DNA from: Prosthecobacter debontii
GTDB taxonomy: Bacteria; Verrucomicrobiota; Verrucomicrobiia; Verrucomicrobiales; Verrucomicrobiaceae
Assembly: GCA_945860295.1 (NCBI GenBank)
Contig: CAMAQH010000035.1
Location: 1-42,009 of the forward strand
Reading direction: 5' to 3'
DNA: 42,009 bases
In this document: one piece after another, positions 8,883-18,000 of the stretch
Layout: the number at the start of each line of letters is the position of its first letter
Numbering within the stretch: the first letter of the stretch is position 1
Notes under the pieces: model-generated
Databases searched by the model: none
The model's input: only the letters and a program-made list of their open reading frames with translations
What the model was told of the DNA's origin: nothing
Made by a program: the position numbers and the translations under genes

Positions 8883-10691
8883 ATGGCTAAGATCCCGGAA
8901 GAAACCCTGCAACAAGTGCTCGCCTCCACGGACATCGTGGACCTCATCGGGCGCTCGGTGAAACTGCGCCGGGCGGGCACGAACTGGGTCGGGCTGTGTC
9001 CCTTTCACAATGAGAAGTCGCCGTCCTTCAACGTACGGCCCTCCACCAACTCCTATCACTGCTTCGGCTGCGGCGCGGGTGGCAATGCCTTTCGTTTCGT
9101 CATGGAGCATGACGGCCTGACCTTCATGGAAGCCGTGAAGCGGCTAGCCGAAGCTGCTAACATCCGCATTGAAGAAGAAGTCTGGGACGCCAACGCCGAG
9201 AAGGAAGCCAAGATCCGCAGCCTGATGATCCGCGCGCATCAGGAGCTGGCCGCGTGGTATCACCAGCTTCTCATGAAAAGCCCCGTGGCTGAAGAAGCCC
9301 GCGCTTATCTCACCGGTCGCGGCATCACCTCAGCCGTGGCTAAAAGTTGGATGATTGGTTATGCGCCACCCGACAGCGCCTCTCTCCGACATTGGGCTGC
9401 GAAGCATAAGTTCGGTCAGCAATTCTTGCTTGATGCAGGCATCATCAAATTCAGCGAGGAGCGTGGCGATACTTATCCTGGCTTTCGCCACCGACTCATG
9501 TTTCCGATCCGCAATGACAACGGCGAAGTCATCGCCTTCAGCGGACGTGCTCTCGATAAAACCGCGAAGGCCAAGTACTTGAACTCTCCCGAGACGCTCA
9601 TCTTCAATAAGAGCAAAGTACTCTTTGGATTCGATAAATCCAAGCGCCCCATCTCCAAGGCCGGACAAGCCATCGTCTGTGAAGGCCAGATCGACACGAT
9701 CATGATCTTCGAGGCCGGGTTCCAAAATGTCGTCGCCGGACAAGGCACTGCGTTCACCGAGTTTCACGCGAAAGCACTCAAGCGTCAGGCCGATGAAATC
9801 CTGCTCTGCTACGACTCCGACAATGCTGGATTCAAAGCCTCCGAGAAAGCCTTTCAAATACTCGCGCCCACCGGTCTCATCGTCAAAGTCGCCGCCCTGC
9901 CCGCCGGTGAAGATCCCGACTCACTGATCCGCAAACAAGGCCCCGAAGCCTTTGCCGCGCTGCTCAAAGGCGCGCGTGATTTCATCGACTACCAGGTCGA
10001 AATCGTCGGCTCACGCCGCAACATGGACGAGATGCGCGAGCGCGTGAAGTTTGCCGAAGAGATGGCGCAAAATATCCGCCTGCTCGAAAGCCCCGTGGCG
10101 CGTGAAACCGCCATCCAGCGCGTCGCTGTTCGTCTCGGCATACCCGAAGACACCATCCGCAAACTCATCGCCCGAGCTCAACCCAAAGCAGGCAAAGACA
10201 AAGCCGGAGCAACCAAGAATGAGCGCCCCGGAAAGCAACTCCTCGCCAGTCAGGACCGCAACGCCCTGTTACTGTGCCAGCTCGCGCTCGCTGATGCCCA
10301 GGTGCTCGAATGGCTGCGCCATCAGCCGCATGCCGACGTACTGCGTGACCTACCCGGCACCGAACTGCTCGCGCTTGTTTGGCGTGGTAGTTTTGATCCG
10401 CTGGACCCGGTCGGCGTCAATGTCTTCCTCACCGGACTCGATCACGAAGAAGAGGCCGCGCTCACCCAGATCCTGCATCAATCTTCCGCCACTGGCGGTG
10501 GTCTTGAGTCCGCCCAGCACGCCATGAGCGCGCTGGAGATCGCCCGACTGCAAATGCAGAAGCAGCGCCTGCAAACCCAGCTCAAGCACCCAAGCCTCAA
10601 CCCCGAAGACGCCGCCGAAATCCAGCGTGAGATCATGGCCCTGCACAAGCAACTGCAGGAGGCTCAGCAGCAGATTTTAAAACCGCAGTGA
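8883..10691 (+). CDS. dnaG: DNA primase
   Basis: Synthesises RNA primers for the replication fork. The 602-residue protein has the N-terminal zinc-binding domain with Cys39, His42, Cys60 and Cys63 (LCPFHNEKSPSF, then YHCFGCGAGGNAF). The TOPRIM catalytic core shows the metal-binding Glu in VCEGQIDTIM (about 265) and the DSDNAG motif near residue 311. A less conserved, coiled helical C-terminal domain, expected to bind DnaB helicase, ends in Gln-rich helices. It is the last gene of a tight run with lipid-synthesis genes, not the rpsU-dnaG-rpoD order seen in many bacteria. Its stop is 3 bases before a palindromic repeat. Confidence 0.97.
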   Translation: MAKIPEETLQQVLASTDIVDLIGRSVKLRRAGTNWVGLCPFHNEKSPSFNVRPSTNSYHCFGCGAGGNAFRFVMEHDGLTFMEAVKRLAEAANIRIEEEVWDANAEKEAKIRSLMIRAHQELAAWYHQLLMKSPVAEEARAYLTGRGITSAVAKSWMIGYAPPDSASLRHWAAKHKFGQQFLLDAGIIKFSEERGDTYPGFRHRLMFPIRNDNGEVIAFSGRALDKTAKAKYLNSPETLIFNKSKVLFGFDKSKRPISKAGQAIVCEGQIDTIMIFEAGFQNVVAGQGTAFTEFHAKALKRQADEILLCYDSDNAGFKASEKAFQILAPTGLIVKVAALPAGEDPDSLIRKQGPEAFAALLKGARDFIDYQVEIVGSRRNMDEMRERVKFAEEMAQNIRLLESPVARETAIQRVAVRLGIPEDTIRKLIARAQPKAGKDKAGATKNERPGKQLLASQDRNALLLCQLALADAQVLEWLRHQPHADVLRDLPGTELLALVWRGSFDPLDPVGVNVFLTGLDHEEEAALTQILHQSSATGGGLESAQHAMSALEIARLQMQKQRLQTQLKHPSLNPEDAAEIQREIMALHKQLQEAQQQILKPQ

Positions 10692-10694
10692 GTT

Positions 10695-10761
10695 GTTCGT
10701 TGTTCACGCTTTAGCGTGCTTCTTTGAACCACAATCACACGCTCAAGCGTGAACAACGAAC
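10695..10761. repeat. palindromic REP-like element, copy 1
   Basis: Two 24-base arms (10695-10718 and 10738-10761) are inverted copies with one mismatch, separated by 19 bases. Each arm starts with GTTCGTTGTT at its outer edge and holds a smaller palindrome (CACGCTTTAGCGTG in the left arm). The loop begins CTTCTTTGAACCA. It lies between convergent dnaG and the rmlD-like gene. The right arm is exactly the last eight codons of the latter, whose stop falls in the loop. It may act as a bidirectional transcription barrier, but no T-run follows. It shares its layout with the element at 16588-16669. Confidence 0.8.
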
Positions 10762-11610
10762 GCAATCACGGAGCGCCTCCTGCCAAAGCCTCGGGGGTTC
10801 CCCGAGCAGCCCCGCCAGCCTTGCATTCGACATGGTCGTATAACGGGGACGCTTCGCGAAAAAGTTTGGAAAGTCCTCCAAACGCTGCATCTGCACAGTT
10901 GGCAGAGCTTTGAGCAAGCCGAACTCATATGCGATGGCCAGCGTCGCCTCGGCATAGCTGTGCCAAGTGGCCTCACCACTATTGCAAACATGTAGGATGC
11001 CAGTGGTCTCTGGATACTGAGTGAAGACATGCTCCAGCCATGTGGCGACATCGTCCACAATCGTCGGCACACTCCATTTATCAGCGATGGCCGACACTTC
11101 TTTACCCGCGATTGCCTGAGCTAGCGCCTGATCAGGAAAGCTCGGCACGACGGCCCCGAACAACCACGACACTCGCGCCACGAGCGCTTTCGAACTGGCC
11201 GCCAGCACCGCCTGCTCACCGGCCAGCTTTGATCGTCCGTAAGCATTGATTGGCTGCGCCGGTGAGTCCTCACTGAGCGCGCTATCCCCTTCCCCGCCGA
11301 AGACATAATCCGTGCTGATGTGAATCATCCGCGCACCACGCCGCTGGCACTCGGCAGCTATTGCAGCGGGTGATTCCGCATTCACGCGCAGCGCCCCCAG
11401 CGGATCACGCTCGCACTCATCCGGGCTGATCATGCCGGCACAGTTGATGAGTAAATCAAAGTCTATGCCGCGCACAATCTCAGCAACCTCGTCAGGCTTT
11501 GAGAGATCCAACTCAGCGCGCGTCGGGGCCACGACTGCATGACGTGTCACGTAGTGACGCTTTAGCGCTCCTCCCAGCCTGCCTGTTGCTCCGGTTATAA
11601 AAATCTTCAT
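10735..11610 (-). CDS. dTDP-4-dehydrorhamnose reductase-like SDR (RmlD family)
   Basis: NAD(P)-dependent extended short-chain dehydrogenase. The RmlD branch reduces dTDP-4-dehydro-L-rhamnose for cell-surface polysaccharides. From the chosen ATG (11610) the protein has 291 residues. It shows the nucleotide-binding GATGRLGG (7-14), INCAGM, the STDYVFGG block (99-106) and catalytic Tyr124-x3-Lys128 in AYGRSKLAGE. SVPTIVDDVA also fits RmlD. The frame extends 15 residues further upstream, but MKIFITGATG is the natural start. No rmlA, rmlB or rmlC is nearby, so the exact sugar is uncertain. Its last eight residues (VRCSRLSV) are encoded by a palindromic repeat arm, suggesting that the C-terminus was replaced or extended by repeat insertion. 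Confidence 0.85.
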   Translation of the reverse strand: MKIFITGATGRLGGALKRHYVTRHAVVAPTRAELDLSKPDEVAEIVRGIDFDLLINCAGMISPDECERDPLGALRVNAESPAAIAAECQRRGARMIHISTDYVFGGEGDSALSEDSPAQPINAYGRSKLAGEQAVLAASSKALVARVSWLFGAVVPSFPDQALAQAIAGKEVSAIADKWSVPTIVDDVATWLEHVFTQYPETTGILHVCNSGEATWHSYAEATLAIAYEFGLLKALPTVQMQRLEDFPNFFAKRPRYTTMSNARLAGLLGEPPRLWQEALRDCVRCSRLSV

Positions 11611-11697
11611 GCGTTTGACCATGAACTGTTTGGCTGGCATCCGTCCAGCTTGCAATCAAGTTTCAACCGTCCATCATCCGATGTTTTCCTTGCGTTC

Positions 11698-12951
11698 ATG
11701 AGATCAAAAAAGCCCACCATTGTCATTGTCGGAGCAGGCCTCTCAGGTCTTGCTTGCGCGCGGCTGCTGACACGGGCCGGCTTGGCCTACCAAATCCACG
11801 AAGCGTCTGACGCCGTGGGTGGGCGTGTGCGCTCGGATCGTGTAGATGGTTTCACGCTGGATCGCGGTTTCCAAGTCCTGCTCCCGGCCTACCCAGAGGC
11901 AAAGCGCGTGCTGGATTACGACGGGCTGGCTCTCTGCCCGCTGTATCGCGGTTCTGAGGTGCATTTTAAAAATCGCTCGCATCGCATCTCTGACCCTTTG
12001 CATCATCCGCTCGATGTTATCAAAAACATCGGCGACGACTTCATCTCGTGGCGTGACAAATGGTATTCGCTTGTCTTGTGGAAGGAAGTCGGCGGCACAC
12101 TCGGCATTGAGCGCGGCATCCCCGAGATGAAGACTGAAGACTACCTCCGTGCCTTTGGTTTCAGTGAATCCATGATCGACCGCTTCTTCCGGTCCTTCTT
12201 CGGTGGTGTGTTTTTGGAAAAAGATCTGCGCACCTCCGCACGCATGTTTCTTTTCCTCTATTCCATGTTTCTCCGCTCGGGAGCCGCACTGCCCGCGCAT
12301 GGCATGCAGGCCATCCCTGATCAACTCGCCATCGCCCTGCCGCCAGGAACCCTGCATCTGAACTCCGCCGTCGCCGCCGTGCGTGCCGGTGAGATTACCT
12401 TCACCAATGGTCAGGTCATCCATGCAGATCACATCATTTTAGCCACCAGTGAAGAAGTGGCACACCGACTCCTGCCTGACACAGGCGCCGAAAAACTCAT
12501 GCCAGGTCGCAGCACCACCTGCCTCTATTTCAGCACCGATCAGCCGCTGCCAAAAACCGCCGTCCTGCATCTCGATGGCGATGGCCGAGGCCCAGTGAAC
12601 AACGCCTGCGTCGTCTCGAACGCCTCACCGCACCTAGCCCCGCCTGGTCAGCATCTCATCTCCACTAGCATTATCGGTGCCCCCTCAAGCGCCGAGCTTG
12701 AAGACGTGGTGCGCGAGCAAATGACGAGCTGGTTTGGCCTCAGTGCCCGCCAATGGAAGCACCTTCGCACCTACCAGATTCGCAATGCCCAGCCTGAATC
12801 CCGACAGCTCAAACTCGGCTCAGCATCCCTCGCCAACGTTCTCGCACCTGGCCTCTATCGCTGCGGAGATTACGTCGAAGATGTCTCCATCAACGGCGCG
12901 CTACTCAGCGGTCGCCACACCGCAGAGGCCGTGCTGGCTAGCCTAACCTGA
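11698..12951 (+). CDS. FAD-dependent amine-oxidase-fold oxidoreductase
   Basis: A 417-residue flavoprotein with an N-terminal Rossmann motif (VIVGAGLSGLACARLL, glycines 12, 14 and 17), followed by the family's second signature EASDAVGGRVRSD. The C-terminal FAD-contact region ends in GLYRCGDYVEDVSINGALLS, where the acidic residue of the GD motif binds the ribityl chain. This layout is shared by phytoene desaturases, protoporphyrinogen oxidases and related amine oxidases. The substrate cannot be told from sequence alone. The start at 11698 was preferred over 11650 because the Rossmann strand should lie near the N-terminus. It is divergent from the rmlD-like gene. Confidence 0.88.
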   Translation: MRSKKPTIVIVGAGLSGLACARLLTRAGLAYQIHEASDAVGGRVRSDRVDGFTLDRGFQVLLPAYPEAKRVLDYDGLALCPLYRGSEVHFKNRSHRISDPLHHPLDVIKNIGDDFISWRDKWYSLVLWKEVGGTLGIERGIPEMKTEDYLRAFGFSESMIDRFFRSFFGGVFLEKDLRTSARMFLFLYSMFLRSGAALPAHGMQAIPDQLAIALPPGTLHLNSAVAAVRAGEITFTNGQVIHADHIILATSEEVAHRLLPDTGAEKLMPGRSTTCLYFSTDQPLPKTAVLHLDGDGRGPVNNACVVSNASPHLAPPGQHLISTSIIGAPSSAELEDVVREQMTSWFGLSARQWKHLRTYQIRNAQPESRQLKLGSASLANVLAPGLYRCGDYVEDVSINGALLSGRHTAEAVLASLT

Positions 12952-12972
12952 TCATGCCACAAGGCCTGTAAT

Positions 12973-12994
12973 GCGCATCGCTGCGCCATTTTTT
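12973..12994 (+). terminator. possible weak intrinsic terminator
   Basis: A short GC stem (GCGCA, loop TCGC, TGCGC) is followed two bases later by six T residues, 22 bases after the FAD oxidoreductase stop. The five-base stem is short, so this is only a candidate. Confidence 0.35.
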
Positions 12995-13098
12995 GGAATG
13001 ATGCCGATGAACGTTGCTTCTAATTTTAAGTGGCCTGGCTGCTGCTTAAGCTGGATAACAGGATTTTTCAGACCTATTAATCCTGATTATCTTGTTAA

Positions 13099-14384
13099 GG
13101 GCACTCCCGGAAACGGTTTTCGCGGGACGTGATTTCCGCAGGCGAAAGTCATTTTGAAGTCACACGAGTGCCTTCAATGAGTTGATTTGGGATATTGGAG
13201 GATATTTGGGGTCTGTTTTCATCGCCAGCGGTTTGATCGGGACACAGCTCACGCTGCGGCGTCGAGCTTGAGGCGCTTGATCTGTTCGAAGCGCAGCATG
13301 TTATAAACGAGGTTGGTGAGTGTCAGGCAGGCCGCGTTGCGCTTCAGGCCGATGCACCTTTGATACAGCGCTTTCATGCTGCCGCTCATCTGCGCAAACA
13401 CATGCTCCACGCGTGAGCGGGTGCGCGACTTCTCGCGGTTGCCGGCCTTTTGCTCTTCGCTCAGGGGATGCCCGCGTGTCCCTTTCTCGTTGATCTGTGG
13501 CTCCACATTCTTGGCGGCGAGCGCGGCCTCAATGGGCGCGCCTGAGTAGGCGCTGTCGGCATACACGACGCGATCTCCCTCATGGATGAGTTCATCAAAC
13601 GCCTGGCTGTCATGCACATTGGCGGCGGTGATGACGGCTTTGAGGATGAGCTTGTCCTTCACATCGACTTTCACATGATCTTTGTAGCCGTAGTGTGTTT
13701 CGTTGTTCTTCTTCGTCCAGCGGGCGTCGAGGTCTTTGTGCGCCTTGATCTTCGCGTTGTCCTGCAAGGACTGCGGCACTTCGCCATCTTTGATCAGCGC
13801 GTTGTCTTCGCGGCTGTTGCGTTGCCGCGGCACTTCGGCAAAACTCGCATCGACCATCACACCCTCCTTTGCCAGGGCCAGTCCGTGCTCCTTTTGCAAA
13901 TGCGCGAGGAAGATGTCGAACAAGCTCTCGAAGGTCTTCGTCTTGATGAGCAGTTCGCGGAAGTCACAGATGGTCTGCCCGTCGGGCACCGCGTCCCCTG
14001 GTGTGAGGCCGAGGAAGGCCCGGAAGCTGTTGCGATCGGTGATTTGAAAGCTCGTGGCATCATCGGCCAGACCGTGAAGACGCTGCAGCACGAGCACCTT
14101 GAACATGAGCATGGGATCGAAGCGCGGCCTGCCGCCGGGACCTTTGGCCTCGCGGGTGACGGCACTGTGGATGAGCGGGGCGAAAACCTCCCATCGCACC
14201 AGCTTGCCCACACGCATCAAAGGCGTCTCGAAGGCCGCGACATCAAGGTTTTGAACGAACTCATCAAAGAGTCCCGGGTTGCCGAAGGGTATGAAACTTG
14301 CCACGCTTTTGCTTGCCTCATCTCCCGGCTTCGCGCCACTCATTGATCAAGTTTGATGGATGTTTTGAGTTTTCGGGAGTGCCC
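13099..14384. mobile_element. complete IS5-family insertion sequence, 1286 bp
   Basis: The ends are inverted repeats beginning GGGCACTCCCG at 13099 and the matching complement ending at 14384, identical for the first 11 bases and nearly so for about 16. Both sides are flanked by TTAA (13095-13098 and 14385-14388), a four-base target duplication fitting the YTAR target of the IS5 group. One transposase gene on the minus strand fills most of the element, and there are no passenger genes. Intact ends, target duplication and open frame suggest a recent, possibly active copy. It landed inside a degenerate array of 9-base repeats (TTAATCCTG-like). Confidence 0.92.
13249..14343 (-). CDS. IS5-family DDE transposase
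   Basis: A 364-residue RNase-H-fold transposase that cuts and joins the element ends. The N-terminal helical DNA-binding part includes GGRPRFDPMLMFKVLVLQRL. The catalytic DDE residues are apparent as Asp165 in VMVDASF, Asp263 in VVYADSAYSG and Glu313 in RTRSRVEHVFAQM, the last with the Y/R-x-x-E spacing typical of IS4/IS5 relatives. The frame is uninterrupted. It starts 41 bases from the right end of the element and stops 150 bases from the left end. Confidence 0.95.
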   Translation of the reverse strand: MSGAKPGDEASKSVASFIPFGNPGLFDEFVQNLDVAAFETPLMRVGKLVRWEVFAPLIHSAVTREAKGPGGRPRFDPMLMFKVLVLQRLHGLADDATSFQITDRNSFRAFLGLTPGDAVPDGQTICDFRELLIKTKTFESLFDIFLAHLQKEHGLALAKEGVMVDASFAEVPRQRNSREDNALIKDGEVPQSLQDNAKIKAHKDLDARWTKKNNETHYGYKDHVKVDVKDKLILKAVITAANVHDSQAFDELIHEGDRVVYADSAYSGAPIEAALAAKNVEPQINEKGTRGHPLSEEQKAGNREKSRTRSRVEHVFAQMSGSMKALYQRCIGLKRNAACLTLTNLVYNMLRFEQIKRLKLDAAA

Positions 14385-14463
14385 TTAACCCTATGTGTTT
14401 TGCTTCTTCTGTTTTGATGCGTAAGCCCTGTTTTCTGTCCCGTGCCTCTGAAAGTGCCCTTGG

Positions 14464-14498
14464 ATAAAAAAAGCCGCATCTGTCTCCAGATGCGGCTT
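14464..14498 (-). terminator. intrinsic terminator of the EF-hand gene
   Basis: On the minus strand a perfect 12-bp stem (AAGCCGCATCTG, loop GAGA, and its complement) runs into a stretch of T residues, 43 bases after the EF-hand gene stop. This is a classic Rho-independent terminator. Confidence 0.9.
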
Positions 14499-14541
14499 GG
14501 GATTCTGAACCGATGGCTTTCACCTCCAGTTCAAAAGTAAA

Positions 14542-14832
14542 TTAGGCGGCCTTCTTTTTCTTTGGAGCGGCGGTGAACTCTTCTTTGGAAATTTTGCCGT
14601 CTTTGTCTTTGTCCTTGCCACCAAAAGACTTCTCAGCCTTGGCAGCGTCCTTCTTGGCCTGTGGGGTGGCCATGAATTCTTCCTTGCTGACGGAGCCGTC
14701 ACTGTTGGCGTCCATCTTGGCGAAGGCCTTAGCTGGGTCCATCTTTGGCTTTTCCTTCTTGGCGTCGCCTTCAGCAGCGTTGATGAAGCTGGCCAGAGCC
14801 AGGACGGAGAGGATCGTGGTGATCGCTTTCAT
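14542..14832 (-). CDS. small secreted EF-hand protein
   Basis: A 96-residue protein with an N-terminal signal peptide (MKAITTILSVLALASFINAA) and two canonical calcium-binding EF-hand loops: residues 41-52 (DANSDGSVSKEE) and 74-85 (DKDKDGKISKEE). Loop positions 1, 3, 5 and 12 hold Asp/Asn/Glu ligands and position 6 is Gly in both. The tail is Lys/Ala-rich. The frame extends to 14925, but the signal peptide fixes the start at 14832. Calcium-binding periplasmic or surface proteins of this kind are frequent in Verrucomicrobiota and Planctomycetota. The partner and role are unknown. A strong terminator follows. Confidence 0.9.
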   Translation of the reverse strand: MKAITTILSVLALASFINAAEGDAKKEKPKMDPAKAFAKMDANSDGSVSKEEFMATPQAKKDAAKAEKSFGGKDKDKDGKISKEEFTAAPKKKKAA

Positions 14833-15067
14833 GATAGTGTCGGGTGTTATCTTGTTTGGTTTAAGCTCGGGGCATTGGCAGAAAACCAAGTCCTTAGGCG
14901 GGCACTGAAACGCGGAGCACTTCACAGAGTTTCAAAAAAGTTTATCTTCTTTTAAAGTAAGGCGCGGCACATTCTAGTCAGTCGATTCCTTTCTGATAAA
15001 TCAGCGAACACCCCAAAGCCCCGCCTTGTCTCCCGTCCTGCCTTTTGATCCACCCCACCTCGCGGCT

Positions 15068-18000
15068 ATGAAACACCTCCTTTCGCTCTCTGCCCTCTTC
15101 TTCGCCCTCCTGCCTGCCGCTGCCCGCGCTCAAACCGCTGATGAGTCACAGGCAAAGGTTCAGGAACTGATCAAGCAGGGCAATCACCGCGAAGCTGCGG
15201 ATCTCGGAAAGGCCGCTCTTGCGAAGGCTGATGCGACGGGGGAAATGCTGGAGGTCACCATTCAGGCGCTGACGCAGCTGCAGACCAGTAATGAGCAGGA
15301 ACAACTTCTCGAAGACACGGTCAAAACACACCCGCAGGACGCGGAGATCCTGCTCTCCGCAGCCAAGTGCTTTCAGGGTCTCCCGCATCAAGGCTTCGTC
15401 ATCGAGAACAAGTTCGAGCGCGGTCAGTGGCGGGGTCAGGGCCGCCATGTGCAAACTGTGCTTAAGGACCGCGTGCGCTCATTGCAACTGCTTGAAGCCG
15501 CCTTGAAATCCCGTCCCGATGACACGCGCGACATGATGCGTTACCATATCCTTACGCAGTTGCGTCAGGTGCTCTCCACAGGGAGCTACGGAATGCAGCA
15601 TCCGTCACAGGTCTGGTCATTGCAGCAGCTCTCTGATCTCACTCAGATCCCGCTCTATGATGAGCAGTCAGGACTCGATGGGCCCACGAGCGGTCTTCCC
15701 GTGGATGCTGATGGCAATCCCATCTTCTTACAAACACCCGTGTCATGGCAAGCCGCTACCACCGATGCTCAGCGTTTCTGCTGGGTGATGGAGCAAATGA
15801 CCCGCACCGAAGGTCCCATGCGTCATGAGGCCCTGCGGTTCAAGGCCGATCTCGCCAAAGCCTGGTTCTCTGTTCAAACCATCGCCGGTTACGGTTTCCG
15901 TTTCGACCCCAGTGATGAAAACTCAGCTAGGCAGGATGGCATCGCCACACTTCAAACGCTGAAAGATGACGAGACCGTCGCCAAACTCGCCACCGGTCCA
16001 AAGCGATTCAAGCTACCCGCCGAGTGGGCCTTCCTGCCGCTCCTGCGCTCTCTTGCCGAAGATGTCGAGGTGCAGGATGCTGGTCGCTTCCTGGCCTGGA
16101 TTTCCATCGCCGATGAACTGCGGGACCGCCGTCGGTATCCCGACGCCGCTGAAGCCCTAAAGCAGGCCATCACACAGACCCAGGACGGCGATACCAAGAA
16201 ACATGCGCAAGCCCAGCTCGACCAAATCACAGGCAACTGGGGCCGCTTTGAGCCGCAGGCGACCATGCCTGCAGGGAAGGAAGCAAAGCTCCAACTTGTC
16301 TTCCGCAACGCGAAGAAGATCAGCCTCAGCGCCCGCAAGGTGGATGTAACGAAGCTGCTGGCGGACACGGAGGCTTATCTGCGCAGTGAGCCGCAGGAGC
16401 AGGATAGGCAGCAGACGAATGTCGCGGCCGTCGGCCAGCGGCTTTTGGAAAAGGATGGCGACAAATACCTCGGCAAGCCTGTCGCCGAGTGGTCGCAGGA
16501 TCTCGAACCTCGGGCGAATCACTGGGACAAGCGCGTGGTGGTGCCCACACCGCTCAAGGACGCGGGTGCCTATCTCGTGGAGGCAAAGTTCGGAGCCCCG
16601 CCTTCAGGAGGTTCTTTGAAAGTGACTGAACCAGTAGACTCCCTTCCGCCTAAAGGCGGGGCTACGAACACAGAAGCTCCGAACGTCACACGCGCACTTG
16701 TCTGGCTGGAGGGCCTGGTGATTGTGAAAACAATGCAGGCGGAGGCAGCGCTTTACTTCGTGGCGGATGCAGTGACGGGGGCACCAGTCGCTGGAACCAC
16801 GGTGAAGTTCTTTGGCTACAAACAGGATTGGGGTCGCCCTAGCCTGCTGAATCGTGAGAAGCGGTTCTACCAATTCAAAGACATCCAAGCCACCACCGAC
16901 GAGCACGGGCAGGTCAAAATTACGGACAGCAAGGTGAACGAATACCAGTGGCTCATCCGTGCCAGTGCTGCCGATGAACGGCTGGCCTACCTCGGGTTTG
17001 AGGGGCTGAATTTCAATGACAGTCGTGAGCACTTCACAGAGGAGACACGCCTCTACTCCATCACAGATCGTCCGGTATATCGCCCGAACCAGGAGGTGAA
17101 GTGGAAGGCTTGGGCTCGCCTCGTCGGCTATGATCCGAAGCTAAATACGAACAAGTTCGCGGGCAGTTCCTTCCAGGTCACGATTCACGATCCGCGTGGC
17201 GAGGAGTTATTGAAGAAGACCTACAAGGCGGATGACAGCGGTGCTATCAACGACTCGATCACGCTGGGAGATGAGACCGCGCTCGGGCTATACAGCATCC
17301 AGTTTGTCTGGAAGCGCACTTTGAAGGACGACGAGCATCTCGGACAGCACCAGTTCCGCGTCGAAGAATACAAGAAACCCGAGTTTGAAGTTAAGGTGGA
17401 AGCTCCTAACAAACCTGTGGCGCTCGGTGATAGCTTCGAGGTGAAGGTGAAGGCGGATTACTACTTCGGTGGGCCGGTGAAGCAGGGTAAGGTAAAATAC
17501 AAAGTGCAGCGCAGTGCGCACACGGATCGCTGGTTTCCGGTTGGGCACTGGGACTGGCTTCTTGGCAGCGGCTATGGCTGGCGGGCAAACTATTACGACT
17601 GGTATCCCGGCGCGCGGAACTGGTGCTTCTGCATCCCGCGCTATCCGTGGGTGCGCTGGCACAGCGATCCGCCCGAACTTGTGGCCGAAGGTGAAGCCGC
17701 GCTCAAAGAAGACGGCACCTTAAGCGTGAAGATCGACACTGCCCTCGCGAAGGAACTGCATGGGGATGAAGATCATCGCTACGAGATCGAGGCGGAGGTC
17801 ACGGATGCTTCACGGCGCACGATTTTTGGCAAAGGCAGCGTGCTCGCGGCTCGTCGGCCTTTTGAAGTCTATGTCTCGCTGCATCGCGGTTACTACAAGG
17901 CTGGGGATAGCGGTAGTGTGAGCATTCATGCTCGCACTATGGATGGTCGTGAGGTGAAGGCCACGGGTGAACTGGTGCTGTATCGTGTGACTTATGGGAA

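Noticed and set aside
13582..14346. 254-codon plus-strand frame across the transposase gene
   Set aside because: Shadow of the transposase on the opposite strand; the minus-strand frame has clear DDE motifs.
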